The notes beneath the pieces are model-generated. The model was not told where the DNA came from. It ran no database searches and saw nothing but the letters and a program-made list of their open reading frames with translations. A stretch of 64,000 nt of DNA from Dietzia natronolimnaea. Lineage in GTDB: Bacteria; Actinomycetota; Actinomycetes; Mycobacteriales; Mycobacteriaceae. The stretch is taken from the NCBI RefSeq assembly GCF_002289575.1, contig NZ_NTGA01000020.1, forward strand, positions 57,813 to 121,812, read 5' to 3'. The translations under genes were made by a program, and so were the position numbers. Of the stretch, positions 53,468 to 60,755 are shown in pieces; position 1 is the first letter of the stretch, and every line of letters starts with the position of its first letter.

Positions 53468-54793
53468 TCAGGCCAGCAACGAGCTGTCCACGTCCTGCCA
53501 CGAACTCGCCCCGCACAACGACAGCGTGAGGTCGATCTCGGCGAGAAGGTTGTCGAGCACCTCGCCGACCCCCTTCTGCCCGGCGATGGCCAACCCGTAG
53601 ATGTGGGGCCGTCCGATGGTCACGGCGTCCGCGCCGCACGCCATCGCCTTGACCACGTCGGAGCCGTTGCGGATGCCGGAGTCCAGCAGAAGGGTCGGCT
53701 CGGCGCCGACAGCCTCGCGGATGCGCACGAGGGCGTCCAGGGTGCCGATGGACCCGTCCACCTGTCGGCCTCCGTGGTTGGAGACCATGACGGCGTCGAC
53801 GCCCATGTCCAGGGCTCGCCGCGCGTCGTCCGGGTGCAGGACGCCCTTGAGCACGACCGGCAGGCGGGTCCGGTCCCGCAGGGTGGCGATGTGGTCCCAG
53901 TTGAGCGCCGGGTTGGAAAACGTGTCGAGGAAGGTCTGGACGGCGGCGCGGGTCTCCGGGGCGCCGAGGTTCCTGCGGAAGCCGCCCGGGTGGTTCCTGG
54001 CCATCTCGAGCAGCGTCAGGACGGCCTTCGGCGTGACCTTGACCGCGTCCGGCTCAGGACCGGATCCTGGATCGGCCTCCTGCGCGACCCGCTCGGCCAC
54101 CATCTCGATGAAGCGCGGATCCGAGGTGTACTGGGCGATCCCGACACCGCGTGTGAACGGCAGCGAGCCCAGGTCCAGATCCCAGGGGCGCCACCCCAGC
54201 GTCGTGGTGTCGAGGGTGACGACCAGCGCGCCGGCGCCCGCGGCCTCCGCCCGGGAGATGAAGCTGTCCACGAGCTGCTCATCTTTGCTCCAGTACAGCT
54301 GGAACCAGCGCGGTGCATCCTTCATGGCCGCGGCGGTGGCTTCCATCGGCGACGAGCCCTGCGAGGACAGGATGTACGGCAACCCACGCTCGGCCGCGGC
54401 GCGGCCGATGTGGACGTCGGCGTCGCGGCGCACCAGTCCCGCGGCGCCGATGGGGGCGACGAGGACGGGCGCGGGGAGCGTCTGCCCGAGCACCTTCGTC
54501 GACAGGTCGCGCTGCTCGGTGCTGCGCAGGACGCGGGGGACCAGCCGACGCCGGTCGAGTGCCTCGCGGTTGGCGTTCATCGTCTCCCCGGAGCCCGCGC
54601 CGCCGTAGACGTAGGCCCAGGCTTTGCGGCCGCCGGGCCGGCGGCGCAGGGCGCGGCGTGCGGCGGCCTCGAGCTTGTCCGCGCTGGTGGGCACCGAGGG
54701 GGTGATGCCCGAGACACCCGCTCGGTAGATGGTGTTCTGGCGAGCGCGGCCGGGGGCGATGTTCTCGGGCTCGGTCAGGGAGTCAGAGGTCAT
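53468..54793 (-). CDS. FMN-dependent alpha-hydroxy acid oxidase, lactate 2-monooxygenase-like
   Basis: The 441-residue protein is of the L-lactate oxidase/dehydrogenase family. LPAPVLVAPIGAAGLV, the FMN-binding WFQLYWSKDEQ, and the catalytic VSNHGGRQVDGS are clear, and LDSGIRNGSDVVKA and GADAVTIGRPHIYGLA follow. Its length and the extended loop after residue 190 (TTLGWRPWDLDLGSLPF) resemble mycobacterial lactate 2-monooxygenase, which releases acetate and CO2. A plain L-lactate or other hydroxy-acid oxidase is the alternative. No lactate permease is near. Confidence 0.88.
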   Translation of the reverse strand: MTSDSLTEPENIAPGRARQNTIYRAGVSGITPSVPTSADKLEAAARRALRRRPGGRKAWAYVYGGAGSGETMNANREALDRRRLVPRVLRSTEQRDLSTKVLGQTLPAPVLVAPIGAAGLVRRDADVHIGRAAAERGLPYILSSQGSSPMEATAAAMKDAPRWFQLYWSKDEQLVDSFISRAEAAGAGALVVTLDTTTLGWRPWDLDLGSLPFTRGVGIAQYTSDPRFIEMVAERVAQEADPGSGPEPDAVKVTPKAVLTLLEMARNHPGGFRRNLGAPETRAAVQTFLDTFSNPALNWDHIATLRDRTRLPVVLKGVLHPDDARRALDMGVDAVMVSNHGGRQVDGSIGTLDALVRIREAVGAEPTLLLDSGIRNGSDVVKAMACGADAVTIGRPHIYGLAIAGQKGVGEVLDNLLAEIDLTLSLCGASSWQDVDSSLLA

Positions 54794-54841
54794 GCGGTCG
54801 AGCCTACTGAGGGGTCGATCCGGCCGCGGGTCGTGGGACGT

Positions 54842-54897
54842 GGTCAGCCCACGAGGCCCAGCACCGCGAGGTCAGCCCACGAGGCCCAGCACCGCGA
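54842..54897. repeat. Perfect 28-bp tandem duplication at the 3' end of the membrane protein gene
   Basis: Two identical 28-base units occupy 54842-54869 and 54870-54897. The second carries the last codons and the TGA of the gene at 54872-55309, so one copy is coding and the other is just downstream. Confidence 0.85.
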
Positions 54898-55309
54898 GGC
54901 CGGCCGCCCCGCACGCGGCCGCCACGAGCAGGGAGGCGAGGGTGCCGATGATGAACCGCTCGCTCACGGCCGGGTTCTCGCGGATCTCCGGATAGCGGCC
55001 CAGGGCCTTGATGGCCACCACCACGGCGGCCAGCTCGAACCGGCCGGCCAGGATCGCGGCGGTGAGTCCCACTCTCTCGAGGATCCCGATCCACATCCCG
55101 CCCCGCAGCACCTCCCGGACCTGCGGTTCGGAGGTCTCGCGCCGCTGCACCACCGGGCTGCGGGAATCCCCGCTGACCTCGACCGTCGGCGGGTCGGGCA
55201 CGTGCGCGGAGCGCAGGACCAGTGAGGCGATCGGCGATCCCAGCCCGGCCGAGGCGAGCAGGCTGACGACGACGATGAGCACGGGGATCCAGTCGGGCCA
55301 GGTGCTCAT
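54872..55309 (-). CDS. Small membrane protein coupled to a SatD-like gene
   Basis: The 145-residue protein has a hydrophobic N-terminal helix (WIPVLIVVVSLLASAG), a polar middle with VPDPPTVEVSGD, and two C-terminal helices (LERVGLTAAILAGRFELAAVV and SLLVAAACGAAGLAVLGL). The YPEIRENPAVSERFIIGTL stretch suggests a DUF-type membrane protein often paired with SatD-like regulators. The ATG overlaps the upstream stop (ATGA). The 28-bp duplication at its 3' end may have altered the C-terminus. Function unknown. Confidence 0.75.
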   Translation of the reverse strand: MSTWPDWIPVLIVVVSLLASAGLGSPIASLVLRSAHVPDPPTVEVSGDSRSPVVQRRETSEPQVREVLRGGMWIGILERVGLTAAILAGRFELAAVVVAIKALGRYPEIRENPAVSERFIIGTLASLLVAAACGAAGLAVLGLVG

Positions 55310-55938
55310 CGCGTTGCTCCTGTGGCCCCTGTGGAGGCAGTGTGCGCGCCGGCGAGGAGTCGGTCGAGCGCGGGGTACGCGGCCCGCTCCTCGCGGATGC
55401 GGGAGAGTCGCAGCGCGCCGGTGACCGAGGCCGGGGTGATGTCCAGCTCGTGTGCGGCCGCGGCCTGGGTGGGGGAACGGTCGACGGCGTCCACGACCCG
55501 CCACTGCGCCTCGGTGCGGTCGAGCACGAGGGGGGCGGTGAGTCCCCAGACGGCCTCGCAGTCGGCGGCCCAGGCGGCTGCCTCGGACGTCGCTGCTGCC
55601 GGGACGCGCACCGCGACCGAGCTGCTCAGTCCTTTGGCCGCCTCGACAGCGTCGCGCGCTGCCAGGTAGGCCGGGCCCCGGCCGGCCCTCGTGCCGGAGG
55701 CGTAGGAGTCGTCGTCGACCTCTCCGGCTCCTACTCCGCAGTGCCACTGGCCTCCGCGCAGCGCCACGAGTAGGGCGCGGCGCACCGCGGCGGGCTCCGT
55801 GAGTAGGCCCTGGACCTCGTCGCCGGCGGTGCGCTCGAAGGCGGCCGCGCAGGGGATCTCCGCCAGTGCCTCGAGCAGTCCAGGCACGAGGTCGTCGGCG
55901 TCGCGGCTACCGCGCTGGTCGATCGTCACCACGTACAT
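55306..55938 (-). CDS. SatD-like regulatory protein
   Basis: The 210-residue protein begins MYVVTIDQRGSRDADDLVPG and contains GDEVQGLL, the pattern of SatD-family proteins. Near the C-terminus ELDITPASVTGALRLSRIREE is a possible helix-turn-helix (ITPASVTGALR). It could therefore bind DNA or nucleotide. The ATG at 55938 was chosen to fit this opening. It is coupled to the membrane protein gene by four bases. A pair of 13-bp direct repeats lies 34 bases upstream, a likely control site. Confidence 0.72.
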   Translation of the reverse strand: MYVVTIDQRGSRDADDLVPGLLEALAEIPCAAAFERTAGDEVQGLLTEPAAVRRALLVALRGGQWHCGVGAGEVDDDSYASGTRAGRGPAYLAARDAVEAAKGLSSSVAVRVPAAATSEAAAWAADCEAVWGLTAPLVLDRTEAQWRVVDAVDRSPTQAAAAHELDITPASVTGALRLSRIREERAAYPALDRLLAGAHTASTGATGATR

Positions 55939-55971
55939 GAGGCGATCCTGCCACATTCAGCCGACATGAGG

Positions 55972-56012
55972 CGAAAAAGCCTAATTACCAACAATTAGTC
56001 GAAAGGGCCTAA
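55972..56012. promoter_or_regulatory. Two 13-bp direct repeats upstream of the SatD-like gene
   Basis: CGAAANNGCCTAA occurs at 55972-55984 and 56000-56012, starts 28 bases apart, in an AT-rich patch unusual for this window. The inverted pair CTAATT/AATTAG spans 55981-55998 between them. It probably holds the promoter and an operator for the SatD-like operon. Confidence 0.5.
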
Positions 56013-56024
56013 CTGGCCGTGATC

Positions 56025-56060
56025 AGGCGAACCGGTCTCACGAGGCGAGCCGGCCTCATG
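56025..56060. repeat. Imperfect 18-bp tandem repeats at the MpaB/DUF2236 gene 3' end
   Basis: Units starting AGGCGA at 56025, 56043 and, in part, 56061 share the core AGGCGARCCGGYCTCA. They run from just beyond the stop into the last codons of the gene at 56056-57285. Confidence 0.6.
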
Positions 56061-57285
56061 AGGCGAGCGGGCGGCCGATGTCGGCGGCGGCGTCCCCGAA
56101 GGTCTGCTTGCGCTCGCGGTCCCGGACCTTCTCGCCCCACGAGTTGAGCCGGGCGCGGCCCCACGGGGTTCGGTACCGCAGCCCGTTCAATGCCACCAGG
56201 TAGGCGTGCGCCCACGGCGGGCGGACCGGCAGCCCGAACTCGCGCATGGACTCACGACCGAGCAGCACCGTGAGCATGCTCAGCAGCCGCTCGTGGGCGA
56301 TCCACGCCTGCACGCCGGGCAGTGGCCCGCTGCGGGAGCGCTCGCGCTGGGCCGCGACCAGGGCCTGGGTCAACTGCGGACCGGCCTCGCTCAACCCGGC
56401 CTGCGCCAGCAGGATGTGGTAGTTGATCCGGTGCCGCTCGCGTTCGTGGTCGACCAGGAAGTCGTCGTCGACCCCTAGCAACCACCCCACGTAGCGCCAC
56501 ACGTGCATCACGGCGTCGGAGTCCTCGCGGGAGACCGGCACGCCCAGGGTGCGCACTCCCAGCAGGACCACGGCGTCGAAGAGGCCCAGGGTGGCGGCCA
56601 GATCGCTCTGGCTGATGGGCAGGCCCCACCGTCCGGTGTCCCAGCGCGGCTCCATGGCCTCGTTGACCACGGCGTGCATGGCCCGCACGTGCCCGGTCAG
56701 GCGCCACGACTCTCCGCCCGGCCGCAGCCCGTCGGGGATCGACAGGGACATGGTCCAGTGGCTGGTCTCGGCCAGGCGGCGCAGCGTGGTGCCCCCGGTC
56801 AGGCCGCCGGTGGCCACGAGGAGATCGGTGGGGCCACCGAAGCGGTAGCCGCCGATCAGGGAGAGCTGCAGCAGGATGTCCGCGGCGTTCTGCCCCAGGC
56901 GAAGGTACACCTGCTGCCCGCGGGCGATCTGCTCCCAGTCGACCCAGTCCGGGGTGTCCTCGAGGAGTGCGAGGTACTCGCGTAGCGCGTCGGGGGCGTC
57001 GTCCGGCAGACCGGCGGACCCACTCGTCAGGGCCTGGTCCAGCTGCCGCCGGGTCACGGCCCCGGCCTCGCCGGACCGCAGCCGCATCGCGCGGGCCAGG
57101 CGGGCGCCGGGCTCGTCCTTCTCCAGGTACCCACGGCCGAGGCGGTCCATGAGCTGCTCGTCGATCTGATCCACGCGGGCGATGTGCTTGAGGGCGCGGC
57201 CGATGCGGCGGGAGCGGCCCTCGGCCTCGCGGTGTCGGGTCGGGTACGGGGTGGTGACGGCGTCACGCTCGGGCGCTGTGGTCAT
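56056..57285 (-). CDS. MpaB/DUF2236-type oxygenase-like protein
   Basis: The 409-residue protein belongs to the DUF2236 family, which includes the rubber oxygenase-like latex-clearing proteins and MpaB. ADILLQLSLIGGYRFGG, LAETSHWTMSLSIPDGLRPGGESWRL and HAVVNEAMEPRWDT are family-type, with histidines that may bind heme or metal. There is no signal peptide, so it is cytoplasmic, unlike secreted Lcp. A long upstream open frame is an antisense shadow. It is divergent from a TetR gene across a 16-bp palindrome and is likely its target. Confidence 0.83.
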   Translation of the reverse strand: MTTAPERDAVTTPYPTRHREAEGRSRRIGRALKHIARVDQIDEQLMDRLGRGYLEKDEPGARLARAMRLRSGEAGAVTRRQLDQALTSGSAGLPDDAPDALREYLALLEDTPDWVDWEQIARGQQVYLRLGQNAADILLQLSLIGGYRFGGPTDLLVATGGLTGGTTLRRLAETSHWTMSLSIPDGLRPGGESWRLTGHVRAMHAVVNEAMEPRWDTGRWGLPISQSDLAATLGLFDAVVLLGVRTLGVPVSREDSDAVMHVWRYVGWLLGVDDDFLVDHERERHRINYHILLAQAGLSEAGPQLTQALVAAQRERSRSGPLPGVQAWIAHERLLSMLTVLLGRESMREFGLPVRPPWAHAYLVALNGLRYRTPWGRARLNSWGEKVRDRERKQTFGDAAADIGRPLAS

Positions 57286-57299
57286 GGGGCAACTATGAC

Positions 57300-57315
57300 G
57301 CGAGTTTTTACTCGC
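57300..57315. promoter_or_regulatory. 16-bp inverted repeat between MpaB-like and TetR genes
   Basis: GCGAGT at 57300-57305 and ACTCGC at 57310-57315 enclose TTTT. It lies 15 bases before each of the two divergent genes and next to a TACAAT -10 box at 57317-57322. This fits a TetR operator that blocks both promoters. Confidence 0.6.
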
Positions 57316-57330
57316 ATACAATTCGCGTTC

Positions 57331-57924
57331 ATGAGAAAGGTCCCCCAGCAGGCACGGTCCCGGGCCATGGTCGAGCGGATCGTGGACGCCGCTCGCATCG
57401 TGCTCGTGCGTGACGGCTACGAGTCGTTCACCACCAACCGCGTCGCCGACCAGGCGCACGTCAGCCCGGGCTCGCTGTACCAGTACTTCCCGGACAAGTC
57501 GGCACTGGTCACCGAGGTCATGAACCGGTGGTCGGCCGAGATCTCCGACCGCGTGGCCGCCTCCCTCCCCGGCGCCGGCCCCGTCGACGTGCGGGACCCC
57601 GGCTCGGTGCGCTCGATCGCCGACGCCCTGCTGACCGCCCTCGAGGCGGACGCCGGGCTGCTGCGGATCGTGTGGGAGGAGCTGCCCGCCGTGCGCCACC
57701 GGGCCGCGCAGCACGCGCTCGAGCTCCGGGTCCGCGAACTGTTGTCCGTCTACCTCTCCGCGGCGGGGGTCCCGGTCGGCGACCCCGCCGTGCGCGCGTG
57801 GGTGATCGTGATGGCCGTGGAGAACGTGGCCGTGCGCTGGGTCTTGGATCGGCCCCGGATCAGCCGGGAGGCGCTGCTGGACGAGTTCACCGCCCTGGCC
57901 GGGGGGTACGGGCAACGCGGGTGA
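57331..57924 (+). CDS. TetR-family regulator of the MpaB-like gene
   Basis: The 197-residue protein has the TetR helix-turn-helix (VERIVDAARIVLVRDGYE, then VADQAHVSPGSLYQYFPDKSAL) and a helical ligand domain. The ATG at 57331 follows a TACAAT -10 by 8 bases, so it is nearly leaderless; the 49 extra residues of a longer upstream frame cross the operator and are not real. Divergent placement and the palindrome at 57300-57315 suggest it controls the DUF2236 gene. The inducer is unknown. Confidence 0.9.
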   Translation: MRKVPQQARSRAMVERIVDAARIVLVRDGYESFTTNRVADQAHVSPGSLYQYFPDKSALVTEVMNRWSAEISDRVAASLPGAGPVDVRDPGSVRSIADALLTALEADAGLLRIVWEELPAVRHRAAQHALELRVRELLSVYLSAAGVPVGDPAVRAWVIVMAVENVAVRWVLDRPRISREALLDEFTALAGGYGQRG

Positions 57925-57999
57925 GCTGAGGCCAGCACGGCTGAGATCAGGGAATCCCCCGAGGCGGGGTGTGGCCGGGTTTCGGCAGAATGGGTCACG

Positions 58000-58746
58000 A
58001 TGACTATTCGCCCCCGCCGCGGCCATGCTGTGGCCCTGTCCCTCGTCGCGGCCGTGGTGGCATCGGGGTGTGCCTACGGGCCGACCCGCGAGGCGCCGCC
58101 CCCGATCCCGCCCGGCATCCCGCCCGCCGCCGGCGCTCCCGTTCCCGAGGTGGACATCAACGCCCCCGGCCGGACCTCCGATCAGCTGCGGCCGTGGGCG
58201 GAGGGGATCAACGAGCAGATGAACATCCCCGCCGCTGCCCTGGCCGCCTACGGCAACGCCGCCGAGACCATGCGGCAGACCCGACCCGAGTGCAACCTGG
58301 CGTGGACCACGCTGGCCGGGATCGGGCACGTGGAGACCCGGCATGGCCGGTACCGGAGGTCCAGCCTGAACGACGACGGCTACGCGCTGCCACCGATCAT
58401 CGGCATCCAACTCGACGGCTCGCCCGGCTTCGCCCGCATCCCGGACACCGACGGCGGCGAGTTGGACGGGGACCCGGAGTTCGACCGGGCAGTCGGACCC
58501 ATGCAGTTCATCCCCGAGTCGTGGCGCAGGTACGGAGTCGACGCCAACGGCGACGGGCGGGCCGACCCCAACCAGATCGACGACGCCGCCGTGTCCGCCG
58601 CCCGGCTGCTGTGCGAGAACGGGGGAGACCTCTCGGTGGCCGAGAACTGGCAGCGGGCCGTGCTGGCCTACAACGCCTCGCGGGAGTACGTCATGGACGT
58701 CCGCGACGCGGCGGCCGCGTACTCGGTGGGGACCACCGCGCCGTAG
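58000..58746 (+). CDS. LpqU-like lipoprotein lytic transglycosylase
   Basis: The 248-residue protein has a lipobox at VVASGC (Cys25), so it is anchored to the outer face of the membrane. A Pro-rich linker leads to an SLT-type domain with GIGHVETRHGRY, where the Glu is the catalytic acid, and GPMQFIPESWRRYG. AARLLCENGGDLS and VLAYNAS complete the fold. It cleaves peptidoglycan glycan chains. In M. tuberculosis lpqU follows mfd and mazG, so it is probably the orthologue, here displaced by 5.5 kb of other genes. Confidence 0.9.
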   Translation: MTIRPRRGHAVALSLVAAVVASGCAYGPTREAPPPIPPGIPPAAGAPVPEVDINAPGRTSDQLRPWAEGINEQMNIPAAALAAYGNAAETMRQTRPECNLAWTTLAGIGHVETRHGRYRRSSLNDDGYALPPIIGIQLDGSPGFARIPDTDGGELDGDPEFDRAVGPMQFIPESWRRYGVDANGDGRADPNQIDDAAVSAARLLCENGGDLSVAENWQRAVLAYNASREYVMDVRDAAAAYSVGTTAP

Positions 58747-58839
58747 AGGCTGCGTGGCTCGGCCGGGCCTGCGTCCCCACCCCGGCTTGCGCGCCCGGAT
58801 CGGTCCGGACACGCCGCACAAGCCGCGGTGGCCCGGGCA

Positions 58840-58875
58840 TAGAGGACGCGCAAGCCGTAGAGGACGCGCAAGTCG
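58840..58875. repeat. 18-bp tandem duplication before the ABC exporter genes
   Basis: Units at 58840-58857 and 58858-58875 read TAGAGGACGCGCAAGYCG and differ at one base. They lie in the 233-base gap after the lpqU-like gene. A -10-like TAGTGT at 58918 may start the exporter transcript. Confidence 0.75.
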
Positions 58876-58979
58876 CGGCCGTAGGGGAGGTGTGGACCGC
58901 CGCGGTCCCGGTGGAACTAGTGTCGTGAGTCGGCGAGACCCCCAGACGCCCAATCACTACCGGCGGGAGCCCCACACGC

Positions 58980-60755
58980 ATGTCAGCACCAGCAGCGACG
59001 CACCGGCAGGACACCGGCATCCCGTCGACCGCGAACGGGCTCCTGCTGCGGGCGATCGGACGGCGCAAGCGCCTCGTGGTGCCCGGTCTGGTGCTCATGA
59101 CGATGTGGCAGGTCTCGGAGGCGTTGGTCCCCATCGCGATCGGCGTGATCGTCGACCGGGCGATCATCCCGCTGGACCGCTGGGCGATGCTGTGGTCGGT
59201 CCTCGGGCTGATCGCGCTGTTCACCGTGCTCAGCCTGAGCTACCGTTTCGGCGCGCGGATGGCCAACCGCGCCGTGCAGGACGAGGCCCACGACCTGCGG
59301 GTGGAGGCCACCCGGGTCCCGCTCACCCGGCGCCGCGCCATGGACGACGCGAGCTCGGGCGACGTGCTGTCGGTGTGTTCGGCCGATGCCGACGTGGCGG
59401 CCCAGATCTTCCGGCAGATCGCCCTGGGCGGGTCCGCGCTCATCGGCATCGTGGGGATCTCGGTCTACCTGCTGTGGACCGACCTGCTGGTGGGGCTGAT
59501 CGTCCTGATCGGCGTCCCGCTGAGCCTGGTACTGGTGGCGCTGCCCAGCCGGGTCATCTCCCGGCACAGCACCGCGCAGCAGACCGCCATCGGCCTGGCG
59601 AGCAACCGCGCGACCGACATCATGACCGGATTGCGCGTGCTCAAGGCCGGCGGCGGGGAGCGCTGGGCGGCAGAGCAGTACCGCGATGCCTCGCGCGCCG
59701 CCGCCGACGCGGGCATCGTCACCGCAGAGCGCACGGGCCGGGTCCAGGGCATCGGCTCGCTCGGCATGGCCGCGGTCCTGGCGCTGGTGCTGCTGGCCGC
59801 CGGGTACCGCGTGCTGTCGGGGGAGATGGCGATCGGCACGCTGGTCTCGGTGGTCGGCGTGGCCGTGTTCTTCGAGGAACCGGTGCGACTCATCACCGCC
59901 ATGGTGGGCGTCTACGCCCGGTCCCACGGTGCCGCGCAGCGCCTGGTCGACCTGCAGGCCTCGGCTCCGGTCGACGAGTCCGGCTCGGAGGTCCCCGCCG
60001 GGTCGCACCTGCAGATCACCGGACTGGAGCTGCCCGACGGCCGGGAGCTGGACCTCGAGGTGACGGCAGGGGAGCTGGTCGCGCTGGTGGCCGAGCAGCC
60101 CGCCGCCGCCGAGGCGGTGACGGCCGCGATCGCCGGCCACAGCGACGGTGCCGACGCCGTGGAGGTGGGCGGGCATCGACGCAGCCGCCTGGTCCCGGCG
60201 ATCGCCGAGCACGTCGTCGTCGCCCCCCACCGCGTGGACCTGTTCGTCGGCACCATCCGATCCAACATCGCGATGCGCCACGACGCCCCCGACCACCACG
60301 ATCCGGGGGAGGGCGCCCCGGGTGAGACGACCCTGGACGACGACGACAACCTGATTTCCGATGAGGTCCTCGCCGCGTCGGCCGTGGCGGAGATCGTCGA
60401 GTTCTTCCCCGACGGGCTGGACCACGTGGTCCAGGAGGGGGGACGCAACCTCTCCGGCGGTCAGCGTCAGCGGATCGCGCTCGCGCGCGCCCTGCACGCC
60501 GACCCGGACATCCTGGTGCTGCACGACCCGACCAGCGCCGTGGACGCGGTGACCGAATGGGAGATCGCCCAGGCGGTGTGCCGGCTGCGCTCGAGTCGGC
60601 CGGGGCAGGCGACGCTGATCGTCACCTCCTCGCCGCCGTTCCTCGCGACCGCCGACCGGGTGGTGCACCTCCCGCGGAGTGGCGAGGCGGTTTCGGGCAC
60701 CCATCTCGAACTGCGCGAAAAGTCCGCGTCCTACCGGGCGGCGGTCGACCGATGA
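58980..60755 (+). CDS. ABC exporter half-transporter with degenerate ATP site (first subunit)
   Basis: The 591-residue protein has six TM helices (about residues 35-300) and a nucleotide-binding domain. The Walker A loop is lost: VALVAEQPAAAEAV stands near residue 370 where GxxGxGKS/T should be. Walker B is altered (LHDPTSA; His515 for Asp and Asp516 for Glu), and the H-loop His is missing (IVTSSPPFL). The signature LSGGQRQR (491-498) and D-loop SAVD are intact. It should therefore pair with the second subunit and serve as the signature donor. The stop overlaps that gene (ATGA). A 50-base leader precedes the ATG. Confidence 0.9.
   Translation: MSAPAATHRQDTGIPSTANGLLLRAIGRRKRLVVPGLVLMTMWQVSEALVPIAIGVIVDRAIIPLDRWAMLWSVLGLIALFTVLSLSYRFGARMANRAVQDEAHDLRVEATRVPLTRRRAMDDASSGDVLSVCSADADVAAQIFRQIALGGSALIGIVGISVYLLWTDLLVGLIVLIGVPLSLVLVALPSRVISRHSTAQQTAIGLASNRATDIMTGLRVLKAGGGERWAAEQYRDASRAAADAGIVTAERTGRVQGIGSLGMAAVLALVLLAAGYRVLSGEMAIGTLVSVVGVAVFFEEPVRLITAMVGVYARSHGAAQRLVDLQASAPVDESGSEVPAGSHLQITGLELPDGRELDLEVTAGELVALVAEQPAAAEAVTAAIAGHSDGADAVEVGGHRRSRLVPAIAEHVVVAPHRVDLFVGTIRSNIAMRHDAPDHHDPGEGAPGETTLDDDDNLISDEVLAASAVAEIVEFFPDGLDHVVQEGGRNLSGGQRQRIALARALHADPDILVLHDPTSAVDAVTEWEIAQAVCRLRSSRPGQATLIVTSSPPFLATADRVVHLPRSGEAVSGTHLELREKSASYRAAVDR

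Noticed and set aside
56056..58953. A 965-residue version of the MpaB-like protein.
   Set aside because: The added N-terminus is antisense to the TetR and LpqU-like genes; the family start is at 57285.
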